64,000 nt of DNA from Sandaracinobacteroides sp039808025 (GTDB lineage Bacteria; Pseudomonadota; Alphaproteobacteria; Sphingomonadales; Sphingomonadaceae), in contig JBDHSK010000009.1 in the NCBI GenBank assembly GCA_039808025.1, positions 87,412 through 151,411 of the forward strand, given 5' to 3'. Below are positions 17,062 through 26,608 of this stretch, one piece after another. Positions within the stretch are counted from its first letter, which is position 1; each line of letters begins with the position of its first letter. The position numbers were made by a program, and so were the translations under genes. Under the pieces are notes generated by a model. That model worked only from the letters and a program-made list of their open reading frames with translations, was not told the DNA's origin and made no database searches.

Positions 17062-18098
17062 GGGAATAACGGGGCTGCTTCGAGCCCGGCGTTTTCCGGC
17101 AACCCGAACATCAGGTTCATGTTCTGGATGGCCTGCCCCGACGAACCTTTGACGAGATTGTCGATGGCGGCAATCACCAGCGCCCGGCCGGGGATGCGGT
17201 CAGCAAACACGTTCACGACCATGTGGTTCGAGCCGCGCACCATGCGGGTGGCAGGCGCCACACCTTCGGGCAGAAGGTGCACGAACGGTTCATCGGCATA
17301 GCGACGTTCAAGGCACGCCCGCAGGTCGTCAGGGGTGTGGCCATCGGCCAGTTCCACAGTGATGGTTTCCAGTTCGCCACGGTTCATCGGCAGCAGATGC
17401 GGCGTGAAGCTGATGGTGACGGCCCCGCCGAACGCCTTGCCCAGTTCCTGTTCGATTTCGGGCATGTGGCGGTGACGGCCGATGGCATAGGGGGCGACGG
17501 CTTCCGCCACTTCCGCATAGAGGTTGGTTTCCTTCAGGCTGCGCCCGGCGCCAGACACCCCTGAAAGCGCGTTGATAGTGATGTTGGCAGGGCGGATGAG
17601 CCGCGCGGCGGCCAGAGGCAGCAATGCCAGCAGCGCTGCCGTCGGGTAGCAGCCGGGGCATGCCACCAGCCGGGCGGCAGGCAGGCGGTCGCGCGCCACT
17701 TCACTTAGCCCGTAAACAGTCTGCGACAACAGATGCGGTGCCGGATGGGTGTTGCCGTAATAGTCGTGATAGGTCGCCGGGTCGTTCAGGCGGAAATCAG
17801 CTGACAGGTCGATGATGCGGTGATCGGTCAGCGTGGAAAGAAGCTCTGCCGAGGCCCCGTGTGGCAGACACCCGAACACCACATCGATACTTGTCCAGTC
17901 GATGTCTTGTGCCTTCACCAGTGCCGGAAGGCGCGGGTAGGGGGCAAAATGCGGCCAGATATCCGTCATCGCCTGCCCGGCCTTCTGGTTGGCGGCCAGT
18001 GCGGCGATCTCGATATGGGGGTGGGTAAGTGCGAGGCGCACCAGATCGGCCCCCGTATAGCCCGAAGCCCCCAGAATGGCGATGCGTAACCTGTTCAT
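17058..18098 (-). CDS. argC: N-acetyl-gamma-glutamyl-phosphate reductase
   Basis: Third step of arginine biosynthesis, the NADPH-dependent reduction of N-acetylglutamyl phosphate to the semialdehyde. The 346-residue protein has the nucleotide-binding start LRIAILGASGYTGADLVRL, FGCLPHGASAELL (about 95) and the catalytic cysteine motif VACPGCYPTAAL (about 145). Further matches are SGVSGAGRSLKE and the C-terminal VKGSSGQAIQNMNLMFG. It is the first gene of a coupled set with the GNAT and gamma-CA genes; the other arginine genes are not in the window. Confidence 0.95.
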   Translation of the reverse strand: MNRLRIAILGASGYTGADLVRLALTHPHIEIAALAANQKAGQAMTDIWPHFAPYPRLPALVKAQDIDWTSIDVVFGCLPHGASAELLSTLTDHRIIDLSADFRLNDPATYHDYYGNTHPAPHLLSQTVYGLSEVARDRLPAARLVACPGCYPTAALLALLPLAAARLIRPANITINALSGVSGAGRSLKETNLYAEVAEAVAPYAIGRHRHMPEIEQELGKAFGGAVTISFTPHLLPMNRGELETITVELADGHTPDDLRACLERRYADEPFVHLLPEGVAPATRMVRGSNHMVVNVFADRIPGRALVIAAIDNLVKGSSGQAIQNMNLMFGLPENAGLEAAPLFP

Positions 18099-18141
18099 GC
18101 AATGGCCTTAGGCGTTTGTAGCGCTTGTCTCAATCCTGTGC

Positions 18142-20436
18142 TCACTCTTTCCAGAAGGGCTTGAGGACCGGGATGATCGATGCGAACTCGTCGGTCCATC
18201 CGGGCACGTCAGCCTGTGTGCGCAGCGGCAGCCACTGGCTGCTGTCTCCGGTTGCTTCGGTAAAATTGGTCATGTCGTCTTCGGTTCGCGACAGGGCGAT
18301 CCAGATGGATGCATTGTAACCGAGGCTGACGTCGCTGTCTTTGGGGGCATAAACCAGTTGCCGGGCGGTCAGCCCCAGATCGCGGGCAATGGCGGCCACC
18401 ACAGGTTCGAGATCGAGAAAGCGGTTCGAGATGTGCACCATCAGTATCCCGTGACGGGACAGGGTGCGGAAATAGGTTTCAAAAGCTTCGCGCGTCAGCA
18501 GATGCAGCGGGATGGCATCCGAGGAAAAGGCGTCGATCGCCAGCAGGTCGAAACGATTGGCGGGCTGTTCGGCCAGCTTGAGACGGGCGTCACCCACAAT
18601 GATCCGCAGATCAGGCCGGCATTGCGACACGAACGAAAATACTGCCGGGTTGGTGGCCAGCCTGACAACCATCGGGTCGATTTCAAAGACCGTCCAGTCT
18701 TCCAGAGGGCTGGCGTAGCAGACGAGACTGCCGGTTCCCAGCCCGACCACGGCGATACGTGCACGGGCGCCAAACAGGGTCGATGCCGACCGCATGGCCT
18801 GACCAATGCCCGAATCGGGGGCGTAATAAGTCATGGGCTGGCGCGAGAACCCTGGGTCAAGCGACTGCGCACCGTGAAGGGTCGTTCCGTGCAACAGACG
18901 CCGGGTTTTCAGCATATTGCTGTTTTCAATGGTATAGATGCCGAAAAAGCTGCGTTGACGCGCGCCCTTGATGGTCGAGATGTCGATCTGTTGCCAGCCG
19001 CCGAAAGCCAGCATCAGCATCATCAATCCCCAGGTGAACTGCAGCGGACGGCCGATTGCCAGAATGGTGATCGTCACCATGACCAGCAGGGCGATAGCCT
19101 GCGCCGGTGGCGGATCAAGCAGATCGAGGCTGGCCCCCAGCCACCAGCTGAGAACCAGCAGCAGCGGCGGTGACAGGATGCGCAGCGCCCGGGCCGGCAG
19201 CCGGTTGCCAACCCACAGATTGCCAATGGCTGCCGTCAGCGGCCGTGCCGGGACGAGGAGCGCCGCCGCCAACAGCAGGATCGGGTGCTCGTAGACCCAA
19301 TCGAACAGCTCGGGCGCCACCAGAGCCGCGAACACCCCGCCCACCACCCCGCCCACCGACATCAGCAGATAATAGCCGGTAAGCTGGGCAGCGGGCGGAC
19401 GGTCAAGCGCCAGTGTGCCATGCAGTGCCACTGCCACCACGAACAGCAGCGCGATCGAGAACATGCCGAACACAGTGGCTGCCATTCCGGCCAGCAGCAC
19501 GTTGGCAACGCCGAACACCAGCAGGGCTGCCGGTGCCGCAAGCACCGCCAGCCGGGTGGCCATCGGGCCGGCGCCAGAGAAAGCCAGAATGAAGCTGAGG
19601 AGGTAAGCCGTAAGCGGCAGCACCCACAACAGCGGCATGGCCATGATATCGGTGGTGATGTGGGTGGTGGTAGACAGCATCAGCCCGGATGGCACGGCGG
19701 CCAGCGCCACCCAGTACAGCCGCCGCGGCCAGGTAACCGGGCGGGCGCCCCGCGCCGTGACAGTATCGGGAACGGTGGCAGGTGGATGGTCGCCGGTACG
19801 GACGATGGCGAAGGCGCAGCCCACCGTAAGCGCGAGCAGAACGACATAGCCTGCAGACCACAGGTGTTGCTGAAAACCGAGGGTGGTGAACGGCTCGAGC
19901 AGGAAAGGGTAAGCGAGCAGGCCAGCCAGAGACCCGAAGTTCGAAGCAGCATACAGGAAGAAGGGGCTGGCGGCCGACTTGTCGGCCGATCGGGCGAACC
20001 AGGCCTGCATCAGCGGCGCCTGGGCAGCGACCATCACGAATACCGGACCGATCGACACCATCAGCAGTTTCAGAAGCCACCAGACGGCAGTGTCGCCGGT
20101 AGCCGGATCGGCAAAGCGGGCGATTCCGATCGGCAGGGTGAGGGCTGCCAGTGTGAACAACGGCACATGCACCATGGCCTGGGTGCGAAACGGCAGCCGT
20201 TGCAGACCATGGGCATAGGTATACCCCAGCAGCAGGGCCGACTGGTAGAACAGCATGGCCGTGTTCCAGACGCTGGGCGAGCCGCCCAGCACCGGCAGGA
20301 CCAGACGGGCGAACAGCGGCTGGATGAGGAACAGCAGGAAACTGCCGGTAACAAGGGTGGCAATGAAGAGCGACCGCAGGCTGCGCCCGGCAGTTCGGGT
20401 ATCTCCCATGGCGGCCACAGGGGTGGTTGCCGGCAT
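18142..20436 (-). CDS. Membrane protein fused to a spermidine-synthase-like domain
   Basis: A 764-residue protein. Residues about 15-510 carry many hydrophobic helices resembling a transporter-like membrane domain. The last 250 residues form a SAM-binding, spermidine-synthase-like fold with GLGTGSLVCY, an acidic strand end FEIDPMVVRLA, GDARLKLAEQ and DLLAIDAFSSDAIPLHLLT. Such fused proteins are common in bacteria; polyamine synthesis is not proven for them. I chose the ATG at 20436, which overlaps the ogt stop (TGATG), rather than the in-frame start 51 bases upstream inside ogt. Confidence 0.8.
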   Translation of the reverse strand: MPATTPVAAMGDTRTAGRSLRSLFIATLVTGSFLLFLIQPLFARLVLPVLGGSPSVWNTAMLFYQSALLLGYTYAHGLQRLPFRTQAMVHVPLFTLAALTLPIGIARFADPATGDTAVWWLLKLLMVSIGPVFVMVAAQAPLMQAWFARSADKSAASPFFLYAASNFGSLAGLLAYPFLLEPFTTLGFQQHLWSAGYVVLLALTVGCAFAIVRTGDHPPATVPDTVTARGARPVTWPRRLYWVALAAVPSGLMLSTTTHITTDIMAMPLLWVLPLTAYLLSFILAFSGAGPMATRLAVLAAPAALLVFGVANVLLAGMAATVFGMFSIALLFVVAVALHGTLALDRPPAAQLTGYYLLMSVGGVVGGVFAALVAPELFDWVYEHPILLLAAALLVPARPLTAAIGNLWVGNRLPARALRILSPPLLLVLSWWLGASLDLLDPPPAQAIALLVMVTITILAIGRPLQFTWGLMMLMLAFGGWQQIDISTIKGARQRSFFGIYTIENSNMLKTRRLLHGTTLHGAQSLDPGFSRQPMTYYAPDSGIGQAMRSASTLFGARARIAVVGLGTGSLVCYASPLEDWTVFEIDPMVVRLATNPAVFSFVSQCRPDLRIIVGDARLKLAEQPANRFDLLAIDAFSSDAIPLHLLTREAFETYFRTLSRHGILMVHISNRFLDLEPVVAAIARDLGLTARQLVYAPKDSDVSLGYNASIWIALSRTEDDMTNFTEATGDSSQWLPLRTQADVPGWTDEFASIIPVLKPFWKE

Positions 20437-20963
20437 CACAGCATCCTTTCCTGGCGGGGTGCCCAGCCTTCGTGACGCAGCAGCCATTCCTTGCGGTGCA
20501 GACCGCCGGCATAGCCGGTGAGGCTGCCATCGGCACCAATCACCCGATGGCAGGGTACGACGATGGCAAGAGGGTTGCGGCTGTTGGCGACCCCCACCGC
20601 GCGGCTCGCCCCCGGCTCACCGAGTTGTCTGGCAATTTCTGCGTAGCTGCGGGTGGAGCCAGCCGGAATGGTGCGCAGTTCCCGCCATACCCGGCGCTCG
20701 AACGCTGACCCGACCGCGCCGGTTTCAATGGCGGCAAGTGCCTGCAGATCACCGCCGAAATATGCGTTGAACGCCTGTTGCAGGGGCGCAGGCAGCGGAG
20801 CGTAAGTGACGGGTGCGGGAAAATAGCGGTGGAGGGTGGTTTGCAGGCGATCAGGGGTTTCGGAAAATTCAGCCGCCCACAACAGGCCGTTGCCGTCGTG
20901 CAGCAGCGTCATGACGCCGATAGGCGTATCCAGTGTCGAAGCGCCCAGCATCTGATCCAGCAT
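20436..20963 (-). CDS. ogt: Methylated-DNA--protein-cysteine methyltransferase
   Basis: Suicide repair protein that takes O6-alkyl groups from guanine onto its own cysteine. The 175-residue protein shows RTIPAGSTRSYAEIARQLG (recognition helix and arginine-finger region), ANSRNPLAIVVPCHRVIG with the acceptor Cys in PCHRV (about residue 140), and GYAGGLHRKEWLL. It lacks the Ada metal-binding N-terminal domain, so it is the Ogt/AGT-only form. Confidence 0.92.
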   Translation of the reverse strand: MLDQMLGASTLDTPIGVMTLLHDGNGLLWAAEFSETPDRLQTTLHRYFPAPVTYAPLPAPLQQAFNAYFGGDLQALAAIETGAVGSAFERRVWRELRTIPAGSTRSYAEIARQLGEPGASRAVGVANSRNPLAIVVPCHRVIGADGSLTGYAGGLHRKEWLLRHEGWAPRQERML

Positions 20964-21387
20964 CTGATGTGGTATAGCCTATCTGTACGGGCCGACCAGT
21001 GGGAGATTATGTGCAAGCAACCGAGAGAGGGAGCGCCTGCCTGACTATGGTTCTGCCTTTTTCAGACGATATGGCGACCGCCTGATGGGGACCCTTGGCC
21101 GGACCTTCTGTGTGGGGAACTCCAGCCGCGATCCAGCAACACACATTGTGCCAGAACGCAGTGCCCTGTGGGGAGCCGGGTGGGGAGCCGGATGGGGAGC
21201 CGGGCACGCAGTTTGCGCACAACAGGGGAGGCCCAAGAACTGGGGAGTCGCGAAAAGCGGAACAGGTATCGATCCGTTACCCGGGCCGGTTATCCGGAAC
21301 CCGTGCTTCGTACTTTGGGTAACATGACCCATGCTCGGGCGGCTGATCAGCAGGTCAGCGCCCGTCAGGCGGCCCGTTTGTAAGGCG
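20964..21387. other. 424-base spacer, no convincing gene
   Basis: Lies upstream of ogt and at the 3' side of the PEP-CTERM gene. Short open frames exist on both strands but none has a credible start or known motif. The one structured item is the tandem repeat at 21169-21204. Promoter elements for ogt should be near 20970-21050, but I cannot assign them. Confidence 0.5.
21169..21204. repeat. Three tandem copies of a 12-bp unit
   Basis: tggggagccggg, tggggagccgga, tggggagccggg follow each other directly. The unit is a multiple of three, but no supported coding frame covers it. Confidence 0.85.
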
Positions 21388-21663
21388 TCAGTCGAGTTTG
21401 TGGGTCAGACCGCGCCGCTGACGGCGGACAATCGCGCCCACCAGCCCGAAACCGGTGATCAGCAGCGCCCAGGTTGCAGGCTCCGGCACGACGGCATTCG
21501 GCCCAGGTCCGTTAATGAGGATGATGGGATGTTCGGCAATGAAAGTGTTTAGCCCAGGTCTGGAAGACGTGCTGTCACTGTCTGGCGAGGGGGTGGAAAT
21601 GGCCGCCATCGCCGGCGATGTCAGCAGCACGGCGCAGGCGGCAAGAGCAAGAGTCCTGATCAT
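21388..21663 (-). CDS. PEP-CTERM sorting-domain protein
   Basis: A 91-residue secreted protein from the ATG at 21663 (AGGGGAG upstream). It has a signal peptide (MIRTLALAACAVLLTSPAMA), a short Ser/Asp/Pro-rich middle and a C-terminal sorting signal: VPEPATWALLITGFGLVGAI followed by basic residues. PEP-CTERM proteins are handled by an exosortase, which is not encoded in this window. The upstream region 21664-21809 is distinctly AT-rich and probably holds the promoter. Confidence 0.8.
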   Translation of the reverse strand: MIRTLALAACAVLLTSPAMAAISTPSPDSDSTSSRPGLNTFIAEHPIILINGPGPNAVVPEPATWALLITGFGLVGAIVRRQRRGLTHKLD

Positions 21664-21809
21664 AATGGCTCCCCTGAAAGAAAAGAATCCCTTCCCGAAG
21701 GATGCCACATAACAGATTATGGTTAATCAACACAAGCGCAAAGTTATAAATTAACTGACATTTCTGATATGTAACAGAGGTCTGGTCTTTGGTATCCACG
21801 CGCCTGATG

Positions 21810-23159
21810 TTACGCCTGCCCGCCAGAGACCGTCAGCGGCACGCCGAACAGGTCGTGTTCGTCGGCGTCTTCGACCAGAACGGCGACGATGTCGCCGGGC
21901 TTGCAGCCAGTGGAATCCCGCAGCAGCACATTGCCGTCAATCTCAGGGGCGTCGGCCGTGGAACGTCCGGTCGCACCACCCTCGTCATCCACCTCGTCGA
22001 TGATCACGTCGATGGTCTGGCCGATTTTCTTCTGCAACCGAGCAGCAGATATGGCCGCGGCCTTTTCCATGAAGCGTTGCTGGCGTTCGGCCCGCACTTC
22101 GGCGGGCGGCAACCCGGGCAGGGCATTGGCAGCGGCGCCAGCAACCGGTTCATAGGCAAAGCAGCCGGCACGATCGATCTGTGCCTCGTCCATCCAGTTG
22201 AGCAGATAGTTGAAATCCGCCTCGGTCTCTCCGGGGAAACCGGCAATGAAGGTGGACCGGATGGTAAGGTTGGGGACTTCGCGCCGCCACCGCTCCAGCC
22301 GTTCCAGCACTCTGGCCTCGTTGGCGGGCCGCCGCATCGCTTTCAGCACCGATGGCGCGGCATGCTGGAAGGGGATGTCGAGATAGGGGAGGATCAGACC
22401 CTCGGCCATCAGCGGAATCAGCTCGTCGACGTGTGCGTAGGGGTAGACGTAGTGCAGCCTCACCCAGGCCCCCAGCCGGCCGAGTTCGCGCGCCAGATCG
22501 GTGATATGGGCGCGCAGCTCGGATTTGCCGAACCGTGCATGTGATAGGTCACGCCCGTAAGCCGAGGTGTCCTGGCTGATGACCAGCAGTTCGCGGGTGC
22601 CCGCGGCCACCAGTTTCTCTGCCTCGCGCACGATCGCGTCGGGCCGCCTCGATGCCAGCCGGCCACGGATGGAGGGGATGATGCAGAAGGCGCAGGCATG
22701 ATTGCAGCCTTCCGAAATCTTGACATAACTGTAATGGCGCGGAGTCAGCTTGAGGCCGATATCGGGCAGCAGGTCGAGATAGGGCTGTGGCGGCATCGGC
22801 GCCGCCTCGCGCACCGCGCCCACAACCTCTTCGTATTGCTGCGGTCCGGTGATCGCCAGCACATCGGGGAAGCGTTCGCGGATGCTGTCGGCCTCGGGGC
22901 CGAGGCATCCGGTCACCACGACCCGGCCGTTTTCAGCGATTGCCTCGCCGATGGCTTCGAGGCTTTCCTCCTTGGCACTGTCGAGAAAGCCGCAGGTGTT
23001 CACCACCACGACGTCGGCGCCGGCATAATCGGCCGACAGTTGATAGCCTTCGCTGCGCAGCGAGGTAAGAATTCGTTCGGAATCGACGAGCGCCTTGGGG
23101 CAGCCCAGCGATACCATGCCCACCTTGCGCGGCGGTTCCAGAGTGCGCTCCGTGCCCAT
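21810..23159 (-). CDS. rimO: Ribosomal protein S12 methylthiotransferase
   Basis: Radical-SAM enzyme that methylthiolates an aspartate of ribosomal protein S12. The 449-residue form begins MGTERTLEPPRKVGMVSLGC. The N-terminal UPF0004 domain has cysteines in SLGCPKALVDSE, VNTCGFLDSAKEES and VTGCLGPEAD. The radical-SAM motif is EGCNHACAFCIIP (CxxxCxxC, about residue 150), and the TRAM domain is at the end. The ATG at 23159 overlaps the folE stop (TGATG); longer frames into folE are not credible. Confidence 0.95.
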   Translation of the reverse strand: MGTERTLEPPRKVGMVSLGCPKALVDSERILTSLRSEGYQLSADYAGADVVVVNTCGFLDSAKEESLEAIGEAIAENGRVVVTGCLGPEADSIRERFPDVLAITGPQQYEEVVGAVREAAPMPPQPYLDLLPDIGLKLTPRHYSYVKISEGCNHACAFCIIPSIRGRLASRRPDAIVREAEKLVAAGTRELLVISQDTSAYGRDLSHARFGKSELRAHITDLARELGRLGAWVRLHYVYPYAHVDELIPLMAEGLILPYLDIPFQHAAPSVLKAMRRPANEARVLERLERWRREVPNLTIRSTFIAGFPGETEADFNYLLNWMDEAQIDRAGCFAYEPVAGAAANALPGLPPAEVRAERQQRFMEKAAAISAARLQKKIGQTIDVIIDEVDDEGGATGRSTADAPEIDGNVLLRDSTGCKPGDIVAVLVEDADEHDLFGVPLTVSGGQA

Positions 23160-23764
23160 CAGTCGGAAATACCGAGCTTCATCAATGCCAGCACTTCCTT
23201 GCGGCTGCGCTGGTCGTGGCGGAACACCCCCATCATGCGGCTGGTGGTCATGGTAACGCCCGGCGTGTGCACACCGCGCGCCGTCATGCACGAGTGCGAC
23301 GCCTCGATAACCACTGCCACGCCTCGCGGGTCGAGGCCTTCCTGGATGGCATCGGCGATTTCAGCGGTCAGGCGCTCTTGCACCTGCATGCGTTTTGCAA
23401 ACCCGCGCGCCACCCGCGCCAGCTTGGAAATGCCGACGACGCGATCCTTGGGCAGATAGGCGATATGAACCCGGCCGATGATCGGGGCGAGATGATGTTC
23501 ACAGTGGGAATGGAAGGGGATGTCGCGCAGCAGCACGATTTCGTCATAGCCGCCCACTTCCTCGAATACCCGCGACAGATGCTGCTTGGGGTCTTCCTTG
23601 TAGCCGGCGAAATATTCCTGCCAGGCGCGCGCCACCCGGCCGGGGGTATCGCGCAGACCTTCGCGGCCCGGATCTTCGCCCGCCCAGCGGATCAGCGTGC
23701 GCACGGCCTCAAGCACATCGGCAGGAATGGCGGCGTCACGGTCGGGCGGGGTCTGGGTATTCAT
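23159..23764 (-). CDS. folE: GTP cyclohydrolase I
   Basis: First step of tetrahydrofolate and pterin synthesis, converting GTP to dihydroneopterin triphosphate. The 201-residue protein from the ATG at 23764 has DTPGRVARAWQEYFAGY, the zinc and catalytic segment PFHSHCEHHLAPIIGR (about 105) and SHSCMTARGVHTPG (third ligand Cys, about 170). It is coupled to rimO and divergent from the acyl-CoA synthetase gene; the 208-base gap should contain both promoters. Confidence 0.95.
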   Translation of the reverse strand: MNTQTPPDRDAAIPADVLEAVRTLIRWAGEDPGREGLRDTPGRVARAWQEYFAGYKEDPKQHLSRVFEEVGGYDEIVLLRDIPFHSHCEHHLAPIIGRVHIAYLPKDRVVGISKLARVARGFAKRMQVQERLTAEIADAIQEGLDPRGVAVVIEASHSCMTARGVHTPGVTMTTSRMMGVFRHDQRSRKEVLALMKLGISD

Positions 23765-23972
23765 GGCAGGGTGGTTCCTGTGGATGGAAGCGGGAGAGGG
23801 CAAGGCTCTTGCCGCATGCATGGGTAGGTGGGCAAGGGCAGGGTTCGTCCTCTGCATCACCAGTGTGTTTACGTCCATTGCCTGATAGCCGGACCTGATG
23901 TGATTTCAAAGACGCGCGACAAAGGTTTTCTTTTTCAGGGCAGCCAGTATCGTCGACCCCAGGAGGGAAACG

Positions 23973-25604
23973 ATGTTCGGAACCATGCAGAAGGCCCCGA
24001 TGAACGTGTGGCAGATGATCGATCATGCGGCTTTCCATCATGGCCACCGCGAGATCGTCAGCCTGACCGCCGATCAGGAGGAAGTGCGCACCAACTGGAT
24101 GCAGGTGCACCGCCGGGCGCGCCAGGTTGCAGCCCTGCTCAGGCGGCTCAACATCGGCATAGGCGACCGGGTGGCCACTCTGGCGTGGAACACCCACCGC
24201 CATGTCGAGGCCTGGTATGGCATTTCGGGCATGGGGGCGGTGGCCCACACCATCAACCCGCGCCTGTTTGAAGACCAGATCGTCTATATCGCCAACCATG
24301 CCGAAGACCGGGTGCTGTTCCTTGATACCAGCTTCATCCCGCTGATCGAGAAGCTGGCGCCGAGGCTTGCGACGATCGAGCACTTCATAGTGATGACCAG
24401 TCGCGCCCACATGCCTTCCGGCACAGCTGTTCATTTCCAGTGTTACGAAGACCTGATCGCGGCCGAACCCGAAGACCAGCCATGGACGCCGCTACCCGAA
24501 GAAGCGCCATCAGGGCTCTGCTATACCTCGGGCACCACGGGTAACCCCAAGGGCGTACAATATTCCCATCGCTCCAACGTTCTGCATGCCATGGCCGGGG
24601 TGGCGGCCGATGTTCTGGCCCTGCAATCGCGCAGCTGTGTTCTGCCGATCGTGCCGATGTATCACGCCAATGCCTGGGGGGTGCCTTATGCGGCGGCCAT
24701 TGCTGGTGCCAAGCTGGTTCTGGCCGGGCCGCGGTTCGATGCCGCCACGCTGGCCGGACTCATCAGAAGCGAGGGGGTGACGCTCACTCTGGCGGTGCCG
24801 ACGGTATGGCTTGGCATGCTGCAGTATCTCGAGGTCGAGGGCGGTGATCTGAAGCCGCTCGAAACTGTAGTGATCGGTGGGTCGGCAGCGCCGCGATCGA
24901 TGATCGAGACCTTTGAAATGCGCTATGGCGTCAATGTGTGCCATGCCTGGGGCATGACCGAGATGTCGCCTTTGGGAACCCTGGGAGCCCTGTCGGCCGA
25001 AGCGTTGCAGTTGTCGCGCAGCAAGCAGATCGATTTGAAGTGCAAGCAGGGGCGGGCGATCTTCGGTGTCGAGCTGAAGCTGGTGGATGATGACGGGCGG
25101 GCGCTGCCGAACGATGGCAAGGCCTTTGGCCGGCTGATGGTGCGTGGCCCGTGGATCGTCGAGAGCTATTTCAAGGGGGATGGCGGACGCATCCTCGATG
25201 ATGAAGGCTGGTTCGATACCGGCGATGTCGCCACCATCGACCCCATGGGCTACATGCAGATCACCGATCGATCGAAGGATGTGATAAAATCGGGAGGAGA
25301 ATGGATTTCCTCGATAGAAATTGAGAATATCGCCACGGGCTGCGCGGGTGTTGCTGAAGCTGCCGTCATAGGCGTGAGCCACCCCAAGTGGACTGAGCGT
25401 CCGCTGCTGGTAGTCGTCCGCAAACCGGGCTCTCAGGTCTCGGCCGCCGATCTGAAAGCCTATCTGGAGGGACGGATTGCCAGCTGGTGGATGCCCGATG
25501 CTGTCGAGTTCGTGGATGCCATTCCCCACACCGCCACCGGCAAGATCCTGAAAGTCGCCTTGCGCGAACAGTTTGCCGGCTATCAGCTGCCCGACCAGAC
25601 CTGA
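23973..25604 (+). CDS. Acyl-CoA synthetase (long-chain fatty acid--CoA ligase type)
   Basis: AMP-forming ligase of 543 residues, preceded by a strong GGAGG six bases before the ATG. Motifs in order are the P-loop-like GLCYTSGTTGNPKGVQYSHR (about residue 182), YGVNVCHAWGMTEMSP (about 315), GWFDTGDVATIDPMGYMQIT (about 410), DRSKDVIKSGGEWISSIEIE (about 430) and the C-terminal TATGKILK with the adenylation Lys. It activates a fatty or related carboxylic acid with CoA for degradation or lipid synthesis. It stands alone on its strand. Confidence 0.9.
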   Translation: MFGTMQKAPMNVWQMIDHAAFHHGHREIVSLTADQEEVRTNWMQVHRRARQVAALLRRLNIGIGDRVATLAWNTHRHVEAWYGISGMGAVAHTINPRLFEDQIVYIANHAEDRVLFLDTSFIPLIEKLAPRLATIEHFIVMTSRAHMPSGTAVHFQCYEDLIAAEPEDQPWTPLPEEAPSGLCYTSGTTGNPKGVQYSHRSNVLHAMAGVAADVLALQSRSCVLPIVPMYHANAWGVPYAAAIAGAKLVLAGPRFDAATLAGLIRSEGVTLTLAVPTVWLGMLQYLEVEGGDLKPLETVVIGGSAAPRSMIETFEMRYGVNVCHAWGMTEMSPLGTLGALSAEALQLSRSKQIDLKCKQGRAIFGVELKLVDDDGRALPNDGKAFGRLMVRGPWIVESYFKGDGGRILDDEGWFDTGDVATIDPMGYMQITDRSKDVIKSGGEWISSIEIENIATGCAGVAEAAVIGVSHPKWTERPLLVVVRKPGSQVSAADLKAYLEGRIASWWMPDAVEFVDAIPHTATGKILKVALREQFAGYQLPDQT

Positions 25605-25941
25605 TCCCGGCCGCCCGTCAGCAGGGGCTGGAATGATGCGCAATATTCTGATATAAGCAGGCCCGTTCCGGACTGGAATTGATCGTTGGATTGCCAGCCT
25701 GGCCTCAAGGCCAGAACAGGGGCAGTTGACCGTTCTTCTGGTCAGGGCGATTCAATCAGGCAATACCCTGTTTCTCAGGATTTGCCAAAAATGGAAAAGA
25801 GGTCGCGCGGACCGCAACCCGGGTTTGCTTTCATTCGTGTGCCACTAGTGGAACCAGATGGTATTTCTGTCTGGCACATGAGGAAGGTGTTGTTTTCCGG
25901 GCTGTTTTCCGACGCGACACAGTGAAAGGACCGGATCGGCC
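25605..25941. other. 337-base spacer upstream of carD
   Basis: No credible gene. It holds a 6-bp stem ctggcc-tcaa-ggccag at 25699-25714 that may end the acyl-CoA synthetase transcript, and a T/A-richer stretch toward 25850-25920 that may be the carD promoter and leader. I see no riboswitch fold. Confidence 0.4.
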
Positions 25942-26442
25942 ATGGCAGCTAAGCCCCTCAGCTTCGAAGTTGGTGACAATGTCGTTTATCCCAAGCACGG
26001 TGTCGGCCGGGTGATCGAGATCCAGTCGAGCGAAATTGCCGGGACGAGGCTGGAGCTTTATGTTCTGCGCTTTGACAAGGAGCGCATGATTCTGAAGGTG
26101 CCGACCAACAAGGCCGAATCGGTGGGGATGCGCAAGCTTTCAAGCGAGGCGACTCTGAAGGACGCGTTGCTGACCTTGAAGGGGCGGCCGCGGATCAAGC
26201 GGATCATGTGGTCGCGTCGTGCCCAGGAATACGAAGCCAAGATCAATTCCGGAGACCTTGTTTCCATCGCTGAAGTGGTGCGCGACCTGCATCGTGCGGA
26301 GGATCAGCCTGAACAGAGCTATTCCGAGCGGCAGATCTTCGAAGCGGCGATCAGCCGGCTGGCCCGCGAGGTTGCAGCGATGAAGAATATCGACGAACCG
26401 GCGGCCCAGCGTGAAATCGAACAGGTGCTGAAAGCCGCCTGA
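25942..26442 (+). CDS. CarD-family transcriptional regulator
   Basis: RNA-polymerase-binding regulator of 166 residues. The N-terminal CarD/TRCF-like domain starts FEVGDNVVYPKHGVGRVIEI and continues ELYVLRFDKERMILKVPTNK. The C-terminal half is helical with KRIMWSRRAQEYEAKINSGD and is expected to contact promoter DNA. In alphaproteobacteria CarD stabilises open complexes at many stress and growth promoters. It is convergent with ptsP, with a hairpin between them. Confidence 0.93.
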   Translation: MAAKPLSFEVGDNVVYPKHGVGRVIEIQSSEIAGTRLELYVLRFDKERMILKVPTNKAESVGMRKLSSEATLKDALLTLKGRPRIKRIMWSRRAQEYEAKINSGDLVSIAEVVRDLHRAEDQPEQSYSERQIFEAAISRLAREVAAMKNIDEPAAQREIEQVLKAA

Positions 26443-26467
26443 GCCCGACCGCAGGCGACACCGGGGA

Positions 26468-26503
26468 GGGGGTCTGACCACCCCCGTGGGGGATCAGACC
26501 CCG
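26468..26503. terminator. Long hairpin between carD and ptsP
   Basis: GGGGTCTGA at 26469-26477 is the reverse complement of TCAGACCCC at 26494-26502, and the inner part CCAC-CCCC-GTGG can fold further. No U-run follows directly on either strand, but the location between convergent genes fits a bidirectional transcription barrier. Confidence 0.55.
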
Positions 26504-26608
26504 GATCAGACGGTCCAGACCTCGGCAGATTGGCCCCGAACCGGCAAGGGCTGGCGCGGGGTCAATCTTTTTGTGCCCGATCACCAGGCTCGATGCCCGA
26601 CTGTCAGG

